Shown: positions 43,022 through 52,351, numbered from the stretch's first letter. The stretch is 64,000 nucleotides of DNA from Hymenobacter sp. YC55 (GCF_029433095.1 NZ_JARNTX010000007.1:62001-126000); one strand, 5' to 3'. The notes: a model not told the origin generated them from the sequence alone. Made by a program: numbers and translations.

Positions 43022-43714
43022 TTATTTTTTAAGAGCTTGTAGCTCATCTATCTTTTTTTGCACCTTCATTCGGGCGGTTTGCTTTATTTTTCGAAAGTTC
43101 GCTCTTGTGATGTTAAGCAACTTGCATGTACTATTAATGAATTCGCGGGGGAGATGTTTACCTTCACATTCGTAGGCTACACTTTGCAGCAGAATGTAGT
43201 GCTCTTTTTCATTGAGCGTGCTTAAAGCACTATCTAAGAGTTTTCGTTCATACGAGGCAGGTTCTTCATCGGGCTCGTCATCTGGGTCGTACTCTTCACC
43301 CTTCTCGAATATCGTTATGTCTTCCACCACGACCATCATCTCGGTCTGAGGTCGTAACTGCTGCAGAAGTTTTTTATGTTCATTATCGGCAATGGTGCCG
43401 AGCCAAGCTTTGATACCAGCTGATAGGTCATTGCCTCTAACAAGAGAGGGGTTAAAGGTTTCGGCATGTTTAAACACCTTTATGAAGGTGTTCTGTAGAA
43501 CGGCATCCCCTAGTTCCTGAGCGGAAATAGGGAAGCGTGCGCACACCTTCCGTACTACTGCGGCTAGGTAGCCATGGTAGCGTTCGTAGAAAACTGTGAA
43601 TGCTGCCCGAGCAACAAGTTCGTCGTCCGCACGCATGGCAATGAACTGAAGAACAGTAACATCACTTTCAGTGCGTAGCTCGTCAACAGAGATAGAGGGT
43701 AGCGATTGGTCCAT
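43022..43714 (-). CDS. Sigma-70-family (ECF-like) RNA polymerase sigma factor
   Basis: 230 residues from the ATG at 43714. Region 2: FTVFYERYHGYLAAVVRKVC, ELGDAVLQNTFIKVFKHAETFNP, IKAWLGTIADNEHKKLL. An acidic insert follows (EEYDPDDEPDEEPAS). Region 4: LSTLNEKEHYILLQSVAYECEG and LNITRANFRKIKQTARMKVQKKI. First gene of a three-gene operon with an ImmA/IrrE peptidase, 80 bp across a perfect dyad from the patatin/CD-NTase operon. It may drive that operon or its own. A dedicated sigma factor in a CBASS control module is, as far as I know, not standard. Confidence 0.85.
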   Translation of the reverse strand: MDQSLPSISVDELRTESDVTVLQFIAMRADDELVARAAFTVFYERYHGYLAAVVRKVCARFPISAQELGDAVLQNTFIKVFKHAETFNPSLVRGNDLSAGIKAWLGTIADNEHKKLLQQLRPQTEMMVVVEDITIFEKGEEYDPDDEPDEEPASYERKLLDSALSTLNEKEHYILLQSVAYECEGKHLPREFINSTCKLLNITRANFRKIKQTARMKVQKKIDELQALKK

Positions 43715-43729
43715 GGTAACTGATAGTAG

Positions 43730-43765
43730 TCAAAAGCGTGAAATAGGGTCTTTTCACGCTTTTGA
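43730..43765. promoter_or_regulatory. Perfect 14+14-bp dyad in the divergent promoter region
   Basis: TCAAAAGCGTGAAA, an 8-nt spacer, TTTCACGCTTTTGA. It occupies most of the 80 bp between the sigma-factor start (43714) and the patatin start (43795), so a regulator bound here could control both directions. It is the natural operator candidate for the CBASS-like operon. Confidence 0.7.
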
Positions 43766-43794
43766 ATATAGGCAGGAAACCAATTACCTGATCT

Positions 43795-44979
43795 ATGTTA
43801 GTTGATGAACAAGAGACCTCTCCCGATTCTTTATTGCACAGTGCTAAGAGCAGGGTATCTATACCCGATGCAGGACTATACTCGCCTGTTAGCACAGCGC
43901 CTGTTACGCGACCCTTTCGTATACTCTCTTTGGATGGGGGTGGTATTCGAGGCTTGTACACTGCCCGTTTTTTAGCTGACCTAGAGGCGCAACTACGACG
44001 AGATGGTAAGGAACACACGTCTCTCTACCAGCACTTTGATTTAATCTGCGGTACCTCTACCGGCGGTATCATCGCCCTAGCACTGGCATTGGGCATGCCA
44101 GCAAGTGAGCTAGTGCATCTCTATTCGCATCATGCAAAAGATATTTTCGGTTCTGGCCGCAACCTCATTTCGCGTCTTGGCACTGCCCAGTATTCTAACA
44201 GGAAGCTGGAAACTTTATTAAAGGAAAAATTTAAGCCTTACTCCGCTAATGGTGACACCCGGCTGGGACACGCCCGGACGCGGGTGTGCATTCCAGTCTT
44301 TAATGCGGTGTCGGGTAAGGTAAGCGTATATAAAACTTGCCATCATGGCGAATACACCCGCGACTACCAGATGCCCGCTTATCAGGTGGGCATGTCTACT
44401 GCCGCTGCTCCAACTTATTTCGATCCTTACAGCCCACGCTATCTAGCCGATACAACGGAGGAGGAAGTCGTCGTCAGCCACAATGTAGATGGTGGCATCT
44501 TCGCTAACAACCCATCACTTATTGGCCTCACAGAAGCACATGGTGCCTTATCGGTACCATGGGCCAATATTCAACTCTTATCTATCGGGACAGGGAATAA
44601 GCGATTTTCAGAACTGCCTAAGCAGCGCAATTGGGGCTTATTCTATTGGGCCAACCCCGTAAAGAAGCGCATTTTGGATATGATGCTCCATGCTCAAGCG
44701 GACCACACTGATAACGTGTGCAAGGTACTTAGTCAAGGTGTTGGGCGCGAGTCCCCGCAGGCTTTTCTATACGAACGGGTGCAGTTCGATTTCTTTAATA
44801 AGCAGGAATACGTCGACCTGGATACTATAGATCCAACCAAGCTCGCCGCGCTGCAAGAACGAGCCAGCAACCATTTTAAAGATCGAGGCCGAAAAATCAT
44901 CAATGATTTTTGCTCTGAGCCTGTACTGCCTTTCACGCCTTGCCTACCTATTCGCTCTGTCACTTTGCCTCACGCTTAA
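43795..44979 (+). CDS. Patatin-like phospholipase, CapV-type CBASS effector
   Basis: 394 residues. Oxyanion loop DGGGIRG (47-53), nucleophile Ser88 in GTSTGG, catalytic Asp232 in NVDGGIFANNP: the complete patatin Ser-Asp dyad. The N-terminal 40 residues precede the core. It lies 20 bp upstream of a CD-NTase gene, the arrangement of CapV with cGAS-like enzymes in CBASS, where the cyclic nucleotide activates the lipase and membrane degradation kills the infected cell. The C-terminal 100 residues (VLSQGVGRESPQAFLYERV...) are typical of this clade. Activity is inferred from motifs and context. Confidence 0.92.
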   Translation: MLVDEQETSPDSLLHSAKSRVSIPDAGLYSPVSTAPVTRPFRILSLDGGGIRGLYTARFLADLEAQLRRDGKEHTSLYQHFDLICGTSTGGIIALALALGMPASELVHLYSHHAKDIFGSGRNLISRLGTAQYSNRKLETLLKEKFKPYSANGDTRLGHARTRVCIPVFNAVSGKVSVYKTCHHGEYTRDYQMPAYQVGMSTAAAPTYFDPYSPRYLADTTEEEVVVSHNVDGGIFANNPSLIGLTEAHGALSVPWANIQLLSIGTGNKRFSELPKQRNWGLFYWANPVKKRILDMMLHAQADHTDNVCKVLSQGVGRESPQAFLYERVQFDFFNKQEYVDLDTIDPTKLAALQERASNHFKDRGRKIINDFCSEPVLPFTPCLPIRSVTLPHA

Positions 44980-44999
44980 TTAGACTCAAAACACCTGTC

Positions 45000-46445
45000 A
45001 TGGCTAACTGCAACAAACTTTTTCTGGATTTCAACCAAGGCCTGAATGTGCTCAGTACAAAAAAGACCAAGCTCAACACGTCAAAGAAGGAACTGCGCCG
45101 TAAAATCACAGATCACTTCAAAGAGCATCATCCGGCCTATAAGCCAAAGTTCTTTACGCAGGGCTCACAGAAGCTAGGTACTGTAATTCGCATTCACGAT
45201 GATACATGTGACTTAGATGACGGGGTGTATTTCCTGTGCGAGCCAGACGTTTCGGCGACCACCTTACAACGGTGGGTATTCGAGGCGGTAGAGGACCATA
45301 CAGGCGAGCCAACTCAGCGGCGCAAAAAGTGTATTCGCGTCACCTACAAAGCCGATTATCACATCGATCTGCCGGTTTACTACATGCTCGATAAGGATGA
45401 ACACCCGCACCTTGCTGTGAAGGGTGTGGGCTGGGAAGACAGCGACCCGAAGGAGTTCATCACTTGGTTTAGAAAGCGGCGGGATAGCCAAGGCCAGTTG
45501 GTTCGGCTGGTTAAGTACCTGAAATCGTGGTGCGACTGGTCTGCTCACAAAATGCCGAGTGGCCTATGTATGACAGTGTTGGCCGAGCGCAATTTTGTGG
45601 CCAATGAACGAGACGATTGCGCCCTCCGCGCCTTACTGAAAGCCATTCACAGTGATTTAAAGCGAGAGTGGAAATGCTCTATGCCTACCACACCCCAGGA
45701 TGATTTGCTAAGCAAGTATACCGACGAATTAAAGCGCAATTTCTTCGATGCGCTCGATGAGTTTATCGACGATGCCAACGAAGCTGTAGACGACGAAAAG
45801 AATCAGTTGAGTGCCAGCAACCTGTGGCGTCATCACCTTGGCGATCGTTTTCCCGATGGCTTGGATGAGGATATAGAGGCAAAAGAGGCTAAGCTTCGTG
45901 TCTCCGAAGTGCTTATTAATAGCGGACGGGCAGCTACCACAGCTGCGGTTGGCATCATGGAGCAGCGCAATGGCGGCATACCTAACCAACGACATCGCTT
46001 TGACGGAGGTCGTCTGTTTTACTCTTTAGCGCGACAAGGCAAAAACTGGTTTGCCGTGTTCCACCGGGAAAAACAACTAGTTGAGCGCCATTATCCAGCT
46101 TTTCGGTGTCAACTAAAGTACAATGTCTTATGCTGTCGCGGCGAAGTGCCTTCTCCTAGTGGTAAAGGCACTTACCAAGTCAAAATTGACTGCACGCCTG
46201 GTCGGCCTCCTAAGGTATTCGTTCTGAATCCTGGTATTGAATATCGAAACCACGCTCACACGCACTTCTATCCAGCAGATAACAGCCTCTGCCTTTACTA
46301 CCCGGGCGACTTGACTTGGACGGATAAGCACCACATATATAACAAAACTATTCCTTGGCTTGCCGAATGGTTTGTGTTCTACGAACTGTATCAAATTACT
46401 GGCCGCTGGGAAGGTGCTACTGTTGACCATTCCATGGCAGCTTGA
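45000..46445 (+). CDS. CD-NTase (cGAS-like) fused to an E2-like C-terminal domain
   Basis: 481 residues from the ATG at 45000. Nucleotidyltransferase core: Gly55-Ser56 in FTQGSQKLGTVIR, Asp71-x-Asp73 in CDLDDGVYF, third acid Asp123 in YHIDLPVYY, then a helical C-lobe (VRLVKYLKSWCDWSAHKMPS) to about residue 300. Residues ~340-475 look like the prokaryotic E2 fold of short type II CBASS: YQVKIDCTPGRPPKVFVL, HAHTHFYPADNSLCLYYPGD with candidate catalytic Cys431, and IPWLAEWFVFYELYQITGRWEG. In known short type II systems cyclase and E2 are separate proteins. A fusion would put the conjugating enzyme on its own substrate. The C-terminus ends SMAA. The E2 call is by pattern, not search. Confidence 0.85.
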   Translation: MANCNKLFLDFNQGLNVLSTKKTKLNTSKKELRRKITDHFKEHHPAYKPKFFTQGSQKLGTVIRIHDDTCDLDDGVYFLCEPDVSATTLQRWVFEAVEDHTGEPTQRRKKCIRVTYKADYHIDLPVYYMLDKDEHPHLAVKGVGWEDSDPKEFITWFRKRRDSQGQLVRLVKYLKSWCDWSAHKMPSGLCMTVLAERNFVANERDDCALRALLKAIHSDLKREWKCSMPTTPQDDLLSKYTDELKRNFFDALDEFIDDANEAVDDEKNQLSASNLWRHHLGDRFPDGLDEDIEAKEAKLRVSEVLINSGRAATTAAVGIMEQRNGGIPNQRHRFDGGRLFYSLARQGKNWFAVFHREKQLVERHYPAFRCQLKYNVLCCRGEVPSPSGKGTYQVKIDCTPGRPPKVFVLNPGIEYRNHAHTHFYPADNSLCLYYPGDLTWTDKHHIYNKTIPWLAEWFVFYELYQITGRWEGATVDHSMAA

Positions 46446-46533
46446 TACAAGTGCGCCTAATATCGAATGGCTGATAGCCAATTTTACAAAAAGCTGCCTT
46501 GGACATTTTATAAACGGTCATGCCTTTACCACA

Positions 46534-48207
46534 ATGTCTTCAACTCTGCCCTCACCACAATTAATACTAGGTTTTGAAACCTTCTTTGGCCGCAGTGAGC
46601 CGACAGAGAGATTATCACTGCTTCAGAGTCTTCCGAAAAGGGAAATTATAACTGAGTTGGCCGGACTTAACTATCGTCTAAAGCCCAAAGACAGCATTGA
46701 GTATAGCAGCTCGTATGCGCAGCAAGTAGAGGAGCTGAAAAGATTTGTTCCGTTTTGGGGATTGTTCTTGCCCTATAAGGCGCTTTTTGACGCGCATACC
46801 GCGAAAACTAAGGACCCAGTCATCTTCACGCGGGCAACCTGCTTATTTGCCATTGAAGAAATATTAAAGTCTGATTTAGCTGACGTTGAACCAAACTTCG
46901 TCATGGACCGGCAGGAGGTGTGGGATGCTATTTTTAAATACTTACTGTGTGTTAACACCGTAATTTCTGACATTAAAAATCCTGATGAGGAGAATACCAC
47001 CTTTGAGTCCGTGAACGCCAAGCTTCTTGCGCTTAATGAACTGCTGATTCCTATCGACCCCATTTACTTTCCTTACAGAGGATATAAGCTGCTAGAATAT
47101 TTACATGATAGTCCAGAATACAAAGACGAACTGACTGCTTATCTCGCGTCTACTTACGGGCGTACGTATGAAGAGCTTGTTCATGCAGTGATGAGCCTCT
47201 ACCTAGCTAATAAGCAACCAGATAATCAATTTGATTTTATGTATTTTACTGACCCTGCGAAAGGGTCGACTATACTGCCTGCGTTAGCCAAGGTCTTTTC
47301 TAACCCGGACACTATTAAGCTGGTGAGCTTACGCAAGTACCCGTTTGCTAGTAATGGAGAGGGAGTCTACTGCCTGATTGACAATGCCTTTTTATTGGAA
47401 AAGATATATTCCCAGTTCGTACATGACTTTTGGTTCGACTGGCTTAAAGCCATCAGTCACGAGGGCAAATCAAAATTCAACATCGCCAGTTATCGGGGAA
47501 AGATTGGATATTTTGTCGAGCACTATCTGCATTATTGGATGACATACATGTTCGCTAAAAAGGCAAGCTACAGGATGCTAACCTTTGACGAATTGAAATT
47601 TCAGAAGGGTAAAAACCAGATTGAGTTGGCGGATTTATACATCCGGGACGGTAACCGCATCCTCGTCGGGCAGGTAAAATCAGGTAGTATTTACGACCAA
47701 GAAAAATTCGGCGGGGATATCGAAGCTCTTTATAAGGGCGACCGAGAAAAGTTTTTCGCCAACTTCGGGGTGCATCAACTAGTGAGTTCTATTCAGGAGA
47801 TAAACGAAAACATGAAAGCCTTGGATAAAGGCTTTCCGAAAGGCCATTCTTACGAGGTATATCCTTGCATTGTCGTTAATGACAAAGTATTCCAGACGCC
47901 AATAATGGCGAATGTATTTAACGACCGATTCCAAGAGCAGCTTCAAAAGATTACGCTTCCGAGTCGGGTGAAAATCCACCAGCTTACCTTACTCCACGTA
48001 AGCGATATCGAGCGAATGTCAGTGGCTGTCAATAAGCGTCCAAAGCTGGTGTGGGAATTGCTAAAATTCAATACGAGAGATCCACACTTTATTCCTCCCT
48101 TCTACAACACGTTGAATATAAAATTAGTAGGGCGCGAGTATGCGCAAGAAGTAAGGGAGATGTATTATGATTTAATTCACCGGTTTAGTCACTCAACATC
48201 TGCTTAA
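46534..48207 (+). CDS. PD-(D/E)XK-like protein of the CBASS-associated operon
   Basis: 557 residues from the ATG at 46534. A large helical N-terminal part (about 1-340) is followed by a nuclease-like core: Glu364 and Asp367 in NQIELADLYIRDGNRILVGQVKSGS, with Gln380-x-Lys382 in place of Glu-x-Lys. That D...QxK layout occurs in active PD-(D/E)XK enzymes. The C-terminal region (SYEVYPCIVVNDKVFQTPIM...) is alpha/beta. No family recognised. It is 88 bp after the CD-NTase gene in the same orientation. It could be an additional effector, a conjugation target, or part of an overlapping defence system with the SIR2 gene. Confidence 0.65.
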   Translation: MSSTLPSPQLILGFETFFGRSEPTERLSLLQSLPKREIITELAGLNYRLKPKDSIEYSSSYAQQVEELKRFVPFWGLFLPYKALFDAHTAKTKDPVIFTRATCLFAIEEILKSDLADVEPNFVMDRQEVWDAIFKYLLCVNTVISDIKNPDEENTTFESVNAKLLALNELLIPIDPIYFPYRGYKLLEYLHDSPEYKDELTAYLASTYGRTYEELVHAVMSLYLANKQPDNQFDFMYFTDPAKGSTILPALAKVFSNPDTIKLVSLRKYPFASNGEGVYCLIDNAFLLEKIYSQFVHDFWFDWLKAISHEGKSKFNIASYRGKIGYFVEHYLHYWMTYMFAKKASYRMLTFDELKFQKGKNQIELADLYIRDGNRILVGQVKSGSIYDQEKFGGDIEALYKGDREKFFANFGVHQLVSSIQEINENMKALDKGFPKGHSYEVYPCIVVNDKVFQTPIMANVFNDRFQEQLQKITLPSRVKIHQLTLLHVSDIERMSVAVNKRPKLVWELLKFNTRDPHFIPPFYNTLNIKLVGREYAQEVREMYYDLIHRFSHSTSA

Positions 48208-48390
48208 CGGTTCATCTTGCTGCCTGAGTGTCTAGATCGGGAAGAACAACCCAATTAGGTGCTAGGGATTCATGGTTTAGCACGACTAAGCCTACTAGTG
48301 GCGAAAACTGATCCAACTATCTTAGCCTTAACACACTGCTTTTATTACGACGCTGCTAGCCGCGCTTTCAGCTCTTTGCTTTATTCTCGA

Positions 48391-50142
48391 ATGGACGCTT
48401 CTCTTAGCTTAGCAATCACCCTTAACAAAACAAAAGGCGCAACAGCACTGCTGCTGGGCTCGGGCATCTCTTCGGCAGCGGGCATTCTCACAGGTTGGGG
48501 TGTCACCCTCAATCTAGTGCAGCAAGTAGCCGCCTTACAGAAAGCAGATCCGGATCCTGACCCTGCCACCTGGTATAAGAACAAGTATGGAGAAGAGCCT
48601 GATTATGCGAAGCTACTGGAACTCCTGGCTCCAACTGCTACCGAGCGGCAACGATTGCTTCGAGACTACTTTATTCCAACTGAGGAAGACCGCGATCAAA
48701 ACCGCAAAACCCCAACAAAGGCTCACCGGGCTATTGCCGAATTAGTTAGCAAAGGCTACATCCGGGTTATTCTCACCACGAATTTTGATCCCTTATTAGA
48801 GCAAGCCTTGGAAGAGGTTGGTGTGCATCCTTCAATTGTTAGTGACGTGTCCGGCATCAAAGGTATGATGCCCATGCAACATGAACAGATAACGATTATC
48901 AAGCTCCATGGCCATTACTTGGACACCCGCCTGCGAAACACGCCTGCGGAGTTGGCAAAGTATGAACCCGAGTTGAACCAGCTCTTAGATCGGGTATTCG
49001 ACGAATATGGTTTGCTAATTGCGGGCTGGTCGGGGGTGTGGGATACGGCCTTGAGAGATGCACTACTGCGTTGCCCAACACGACGTTTTTCCACCTATTG
49101 GACTACTATGGGTAGCTTGGCTGAGGCAGCAAAGCCTTTGGCACGACAGCGCGCGGCACAGATTATACCCATAGAAAGCGCTGATAGCTTTTTCCAGGAT
49201 CTGGCGGAAAAGGTGCTGGCGTTGGAAGATTTGGCTCAACCCCATCCGGTTTCGACCCCAGTGGCTGTGGCTATCATGAAACGGTATCTGCTGGTGGATA
49301 CCCAACGTATCCGGCTCCAGGAACTGGTGACAGACGAAGTTGAACGGGTATGGACGTTAGCTGGCACTCTTATCCCTACTGTTTCGCCCGCTTCAGAGGT
49401 GATGAAACAGACCATTTTAGCTATTGATCAACTATGTGAAAGGACGCTTTACTTTTTGGGTTTAGGTTCTTACTGGGCTGGCCAGATGCACCAAACACTT
49501 TGGCTACGGGCCGTAATCCGGTTAAGCAAACTGAAAGTTAATAAGGAGAGTAGCTCTGCAGTCTGGTCGGCTTACCATGACTACCCTATGTTGCTTTGCT
49601 TCTATGCCGTCGGCTTAGGTGCCACCGCCGCCGGCGATTATGACCTGTTGCTGAATTTGCTCATCGATACTAAACTCCACTACAGAGAGAATTATCCGCA
49701 ACAAAAACCGGCTGAACGCTTAGATAATGTTATCCAGCAAGAGTATATGCAGCCAGTTGAGGAGCAAGCCAGTAAATTGTATCTTAATGAGCATCTTCAG
49801 CGCGTTCTACGGCCAGTTTTCACTGGTGTAATCCCCGATGATACACTATATCGGGAGGCGTTTGATGAGCTAGAATACTTGATGACTCTTGTCTTTTTCG
49901 CGGAAAGCCCAACGCAGAACACCATGTTTGGCCGTGAGTTCTATCGTGGTCTTTACATGACCCGCAGGAGAGGATGGTCAAGGCCGAATATCCACATTGA
50001 AGCTATTCGCGACAAACTCAAAGCGGCTGGCGCCAAAGGACTATTATTACAGCGTGGCTTATTTAATAACTCGGTGTCGGAACAAGAAACCGCTATAACA
50101 AAATTGGATGAGTTAATGAACCTCATCAATAGTCGTTTGTAA
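48391..50142 (+). CDS. SIR2-domain protein, probable NADase effector
   Basis: 583 residues from the ATG at 48391. SIR2 Rossmann motifs: GSGISSAAG (23-31), TTNFDPLLE with Asn131 and Asp133, LHGHY with catalytic His173, and AGWSG. Residues ~280-583 form a helical C-terminal domain of unknown fold (LAGTLIPTVSPASEVMKQTI; DELEYLMTLVFFAE), as in defence SIR2 proteins of the DSR/ThsA class where SIR2 depletes NAD+ on activation. It is the fourth gene of the rightward run after patatin, CD-NTase and PD-(D/E)XK. I infer abortive infection. It may work with the CBASS genes or be a separate module. Confidence 0.85.
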   Translation: MDASLSLAITLNKTKGATALLLGSGISSAAGILTGWGVTLNLVQQVAALQKADPDPDPATWYKNKYGEEPDYAKLLELLAPTATERQRLLRDYFIPTEEDRDQNRKTPTKAHRAIAELVSKGYIRVILTTNFDPLLEQALEEVGVHPSIVSDVSGIKGMMPMQHEQITIIKLHGHYLDTRLRNTPAELAKYEPELNQLLDRVFDEYGLLIAGWSGVWDTALRDALLRCPTRRFSTYWTTMGSLAEAAKPLARQRAAQIIPIESADSFFQDLAEKVLALEDLAQPHPVSTPVAVAIMKRYLLVDTQRIRLQELVTDEVERVWTLAGTLIPTVSPASEVMKQTILAIDQLCERTLYFLGLGSYWAGQMHQTLWLRAVIRLSKLKVNKESSSAVWSAYHDYPMLLCFYAVGLGATAAGDYDLLLNLLIDTKLHYRENYPQQKPAERLDNVIQQEYMQPVEEQASKLYLNEHLQRVLRPVFTGVIPDDTLYREAFDELEYLMTLVFFAESPTQNTMFGREFYRGLYMTRRRGWSRPNIHIEAIRDKLKAAGAKGLLLQRGLFNNSVSEQETAITKLDELMNLINSRL

Positions 50143-50288
50143 AATACCAAAAGGATAGGAGTTCAATTATTGCATCGGGTGAAGTCAGCTTTTATAGACC
50201 TATTTAGTAGAGTGGCTTTAGCGAAATATTAGACTCTGCTTTTTCCATTTCTGCTTGTGTATCAACTCCCACAATCCTAATCTGCACC

Positions 50289-50948
50289 GTGACCAACCGA
50301 GGCTCTCGATTACCCGATGTATTTCTTGAAAAGTTACTGTCCAAGGTCGGAAGTGAATTTGATCCGGAACCTGTGCCCGTGCATGCAGAAGCGTATGCTA
50401 CGCCGCTGAACTGCTTCCCCAATGTCGATGAAAAGGTCAGACGGGCTGGTGGGAAGCCCCATTATGGCTGGTTAATCCATAAAACCAGACTCCTTTACGA
50501 GGCGGAAAGGCACGCTGTATGGGAAAATGAAGATGGGGAGTTAGTTGATGTAACACCCTACGAACCCGTCGTAGACGAAATTCTATTCGTCTCCGATAAT
50601 AACTGGGCCTATGTTGGGAAATCGATTGACAACATTCGAGTTAACCGAACCAAGAACCCCTTGGTTGATGACTTTATACTTCTATCGGAAACAGTATCGC
50701 TAGCACTTGCCTACGGCAGTCAACTAAATGGGATTCTAACTATTCCAGAGCCCGCAATGGTAGTTGCTAAAGCCTACGGAAAGCTGAAGGATGACCTGCA
50801 CGAATTCATAAGGCTGGGAGGCCAGCCGCACTTCGCTTGCTACTGTGGCGTATCTAGAACCTATAAAAGCTGTCATGGTAGCCAGCTGCGTGAGGGTATT
50901 AATATGGTTATGAACAAGTTACAGAACCTATTAGGCAGTCCGAGCTAA
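50289..50948 (+). CDS. SEC-C-motif protein
   Basis: 219 residues from a GTG at 50289. The N-terminal domain has the pattern AGGKPHYGWLIHKTRLLYEAE and ENEDGELVDVTPYEP, recurrent in proteins of unknown function near SEC-C motifs. The C-terminus has a SEC-C-like zinc site: Cys-x-Cys-Gly in HFACYCGVSRTYKSCHG. Metal binding is likely; a role in defence is inferred only from position, last in the rightward run. The sequence SLALAYGSQLNGIL separates the two parts. Confidence 0.65.
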   Translation: MTNRGSRLPDVFLEKLLSKVGSEFDPEPVPVHAEAYATPLNCFPNVDEKVRRAGGKPHYGWLIHKTRLLYEAERHAVWENEDGELVDVTPYEPVVDEILFVSDNNWAYVGKSIDNIRVNRTKNPLVDDFILLSETVSLALAYGSQLNGILTIPEPAMVVAKAYGKLKDDLHEFIRLGGQPHFACYCGVSRTYKSCHGSQLREGINMVMNKLQNLLGSPS

Positions 50949-51277
50949 TAGCCCTGCAATTATCTACAGACATAAGGGCATCTCACTGTCATCCATCATT
51001 GTCCTCGGTTAAAAGTTCGATTCAAATATTAATCGACGAGCTTATCAGTATGCTCACTCTAGAGCGTCTCCATTGTGAAAGGGGCCTCACTCCTGCTTAT
51101 TAGTAGTTTATACTCTCGTGCGGCCTTGGGCCTTGCCAACCTCTGAATGCAGCAATTTAGCATGCAACCACTAGGCTGGGAAGCACCATGCTTAACTTTT
51201 AAATCAAACTTTTAACCGAGACTAGTATTGTGCCACGGAAGGTTAATTGCGTGACGATGACCTATAGTACGCACGGT
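50949..51277. other. Intergenic, no feature seen
   Basis: About 330 bp between convergent genes. No hairpin with a T tract or credible frame was noticed. Confidence 0.35.
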
Positions 51278-52180
51278 TTACGCTTGGGCATTGGTTGTTT
51301 GAGCATTCATCCTATCCACATAGTTCTTTAGTATCGTCTCGATGTAGTCGACCCGCAGTTGCATCTCCTCATCCGGTACTGCCCGAATCTGGGACCAGAT
51401 AATATCGCCGGGATCAGCAGGCCAAATTTTAACCATATCAGGATACACTGCTTTGGCGAGCTCGCCCTTGATTGCCGGGTCGACACTACTTAAGACCACC
51501 AAGACTAGCCCCTTTATACAAAAGGTCGAGCTTTGAACATTCTTTGGTAAAGCGAGTCGATCCTTTCTCAATGCGTTGGTAGTCTCCTCGCTAAGTCCTC
51601 TCTCTTCTCCAGTATTAGAAGCAACTAAATATCCATGGTGCCCATTCATTTGCGTCCAATCTTCCGACTGCCCTTGCTGATGCCTTCCAATCCATATGTT
51701 CCAGTCGGAGGGCGGCAAACGGTGGATAAGTAAGTATTGTCTTTCTCGATAAGGAATGGCTCGCATGGGCAGATCGGTGAACTCGTTAACCATAGTCATA
51801 AGGGTTATCCAAGACACAAGTTCGAATTGCTGTGATCTGGTTAGAGTTGCTTCATCCTGATTCATCAAAGAGAGTATTGTGTTTTTACTTCCCTCTTCAA
51901 TCTTGCTCATCCAGCCACCATTACACCCTTCACATACCTGCCGTAACTTGCGCGAACCCAGACTACCTTGGATTACCTTCTTTGCCGGTTCCGAGGTGTA
52001 ACTCGTCGCGGAATCGGGAGTAATACCGAAATAGGACTCCGATTTTAGATTCCCGTGGTTGTCTTGTCGAGGTACATAGTCATTCAGCCAGTCTGGCCAG
52101 AGGTGCTGTTTGGTTAAACCAGTGCCGCCACAAAACATACATCTGCCTTGTGATTGTGGAGCTTTTTTGCTTTTAGCCAT
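51278..52180 (-). CDS. HNH-like zinc protein
   Basis: 300 residues from the ATG at 52180. The N-terminal 95 residues hold an HNH-type metal site: Cys14-x-x-Cys17 in GRCMFCGGTGLTKQHLWPDWL with His26, then Cys83-x-x-Cys86-Asn87 in VCEGCNGGWMSKIEE. The C-terminal 200 residues are unassigned and helical. HNH proteins of this layout occur as orphan nucleases in defence islands. No partner gene is adjacent on the same strand. Nuclease activity is plausible but the HNH core is atypical. Confidence 0.65.
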   Translation of the reverse strand: MAKSKKAPQSQGRCMFCGGTGLTKQHLWPDWLNDYVPRQDNHGNLKSESYFGITPDSATSYTSEPAKKVIQGSLGSRKLRQVCEGCNGGWMSKIEEGSKNTILSLMNQDEATLTRSQQFELVSWITLMTMVNEFTDLPMRAIPYRERQYLLIHRLPPSDWNIWIGRHQQGQSEDWTQMNGHHGYLVASNTGEERGLSEETTNALRKDRLALPKNVQSSTFCIKGLVLVVLSSVDPAIKGELAKAVYPDMVKIWPADPGDIIWSQIRAVPDEEMQLRVDYIETILKNYVDRMNAQTTNAQA

Positions 52181-52351
52181 TTTCGTGTTCTATTAAATAG
52201 GAGTTGATATACTATGGGTGTAAGTGAAAATATAGCCGGTAATTAAAGCGGTTGCTAGTAGCAGAATGCTTTCTGTTTCCACGCAGACAGTAGAACTTAA
52301 GCTTGCTATCTTGGCGGCATAGCTATTCCCTCTTTCTACCCCTTTAATAGC

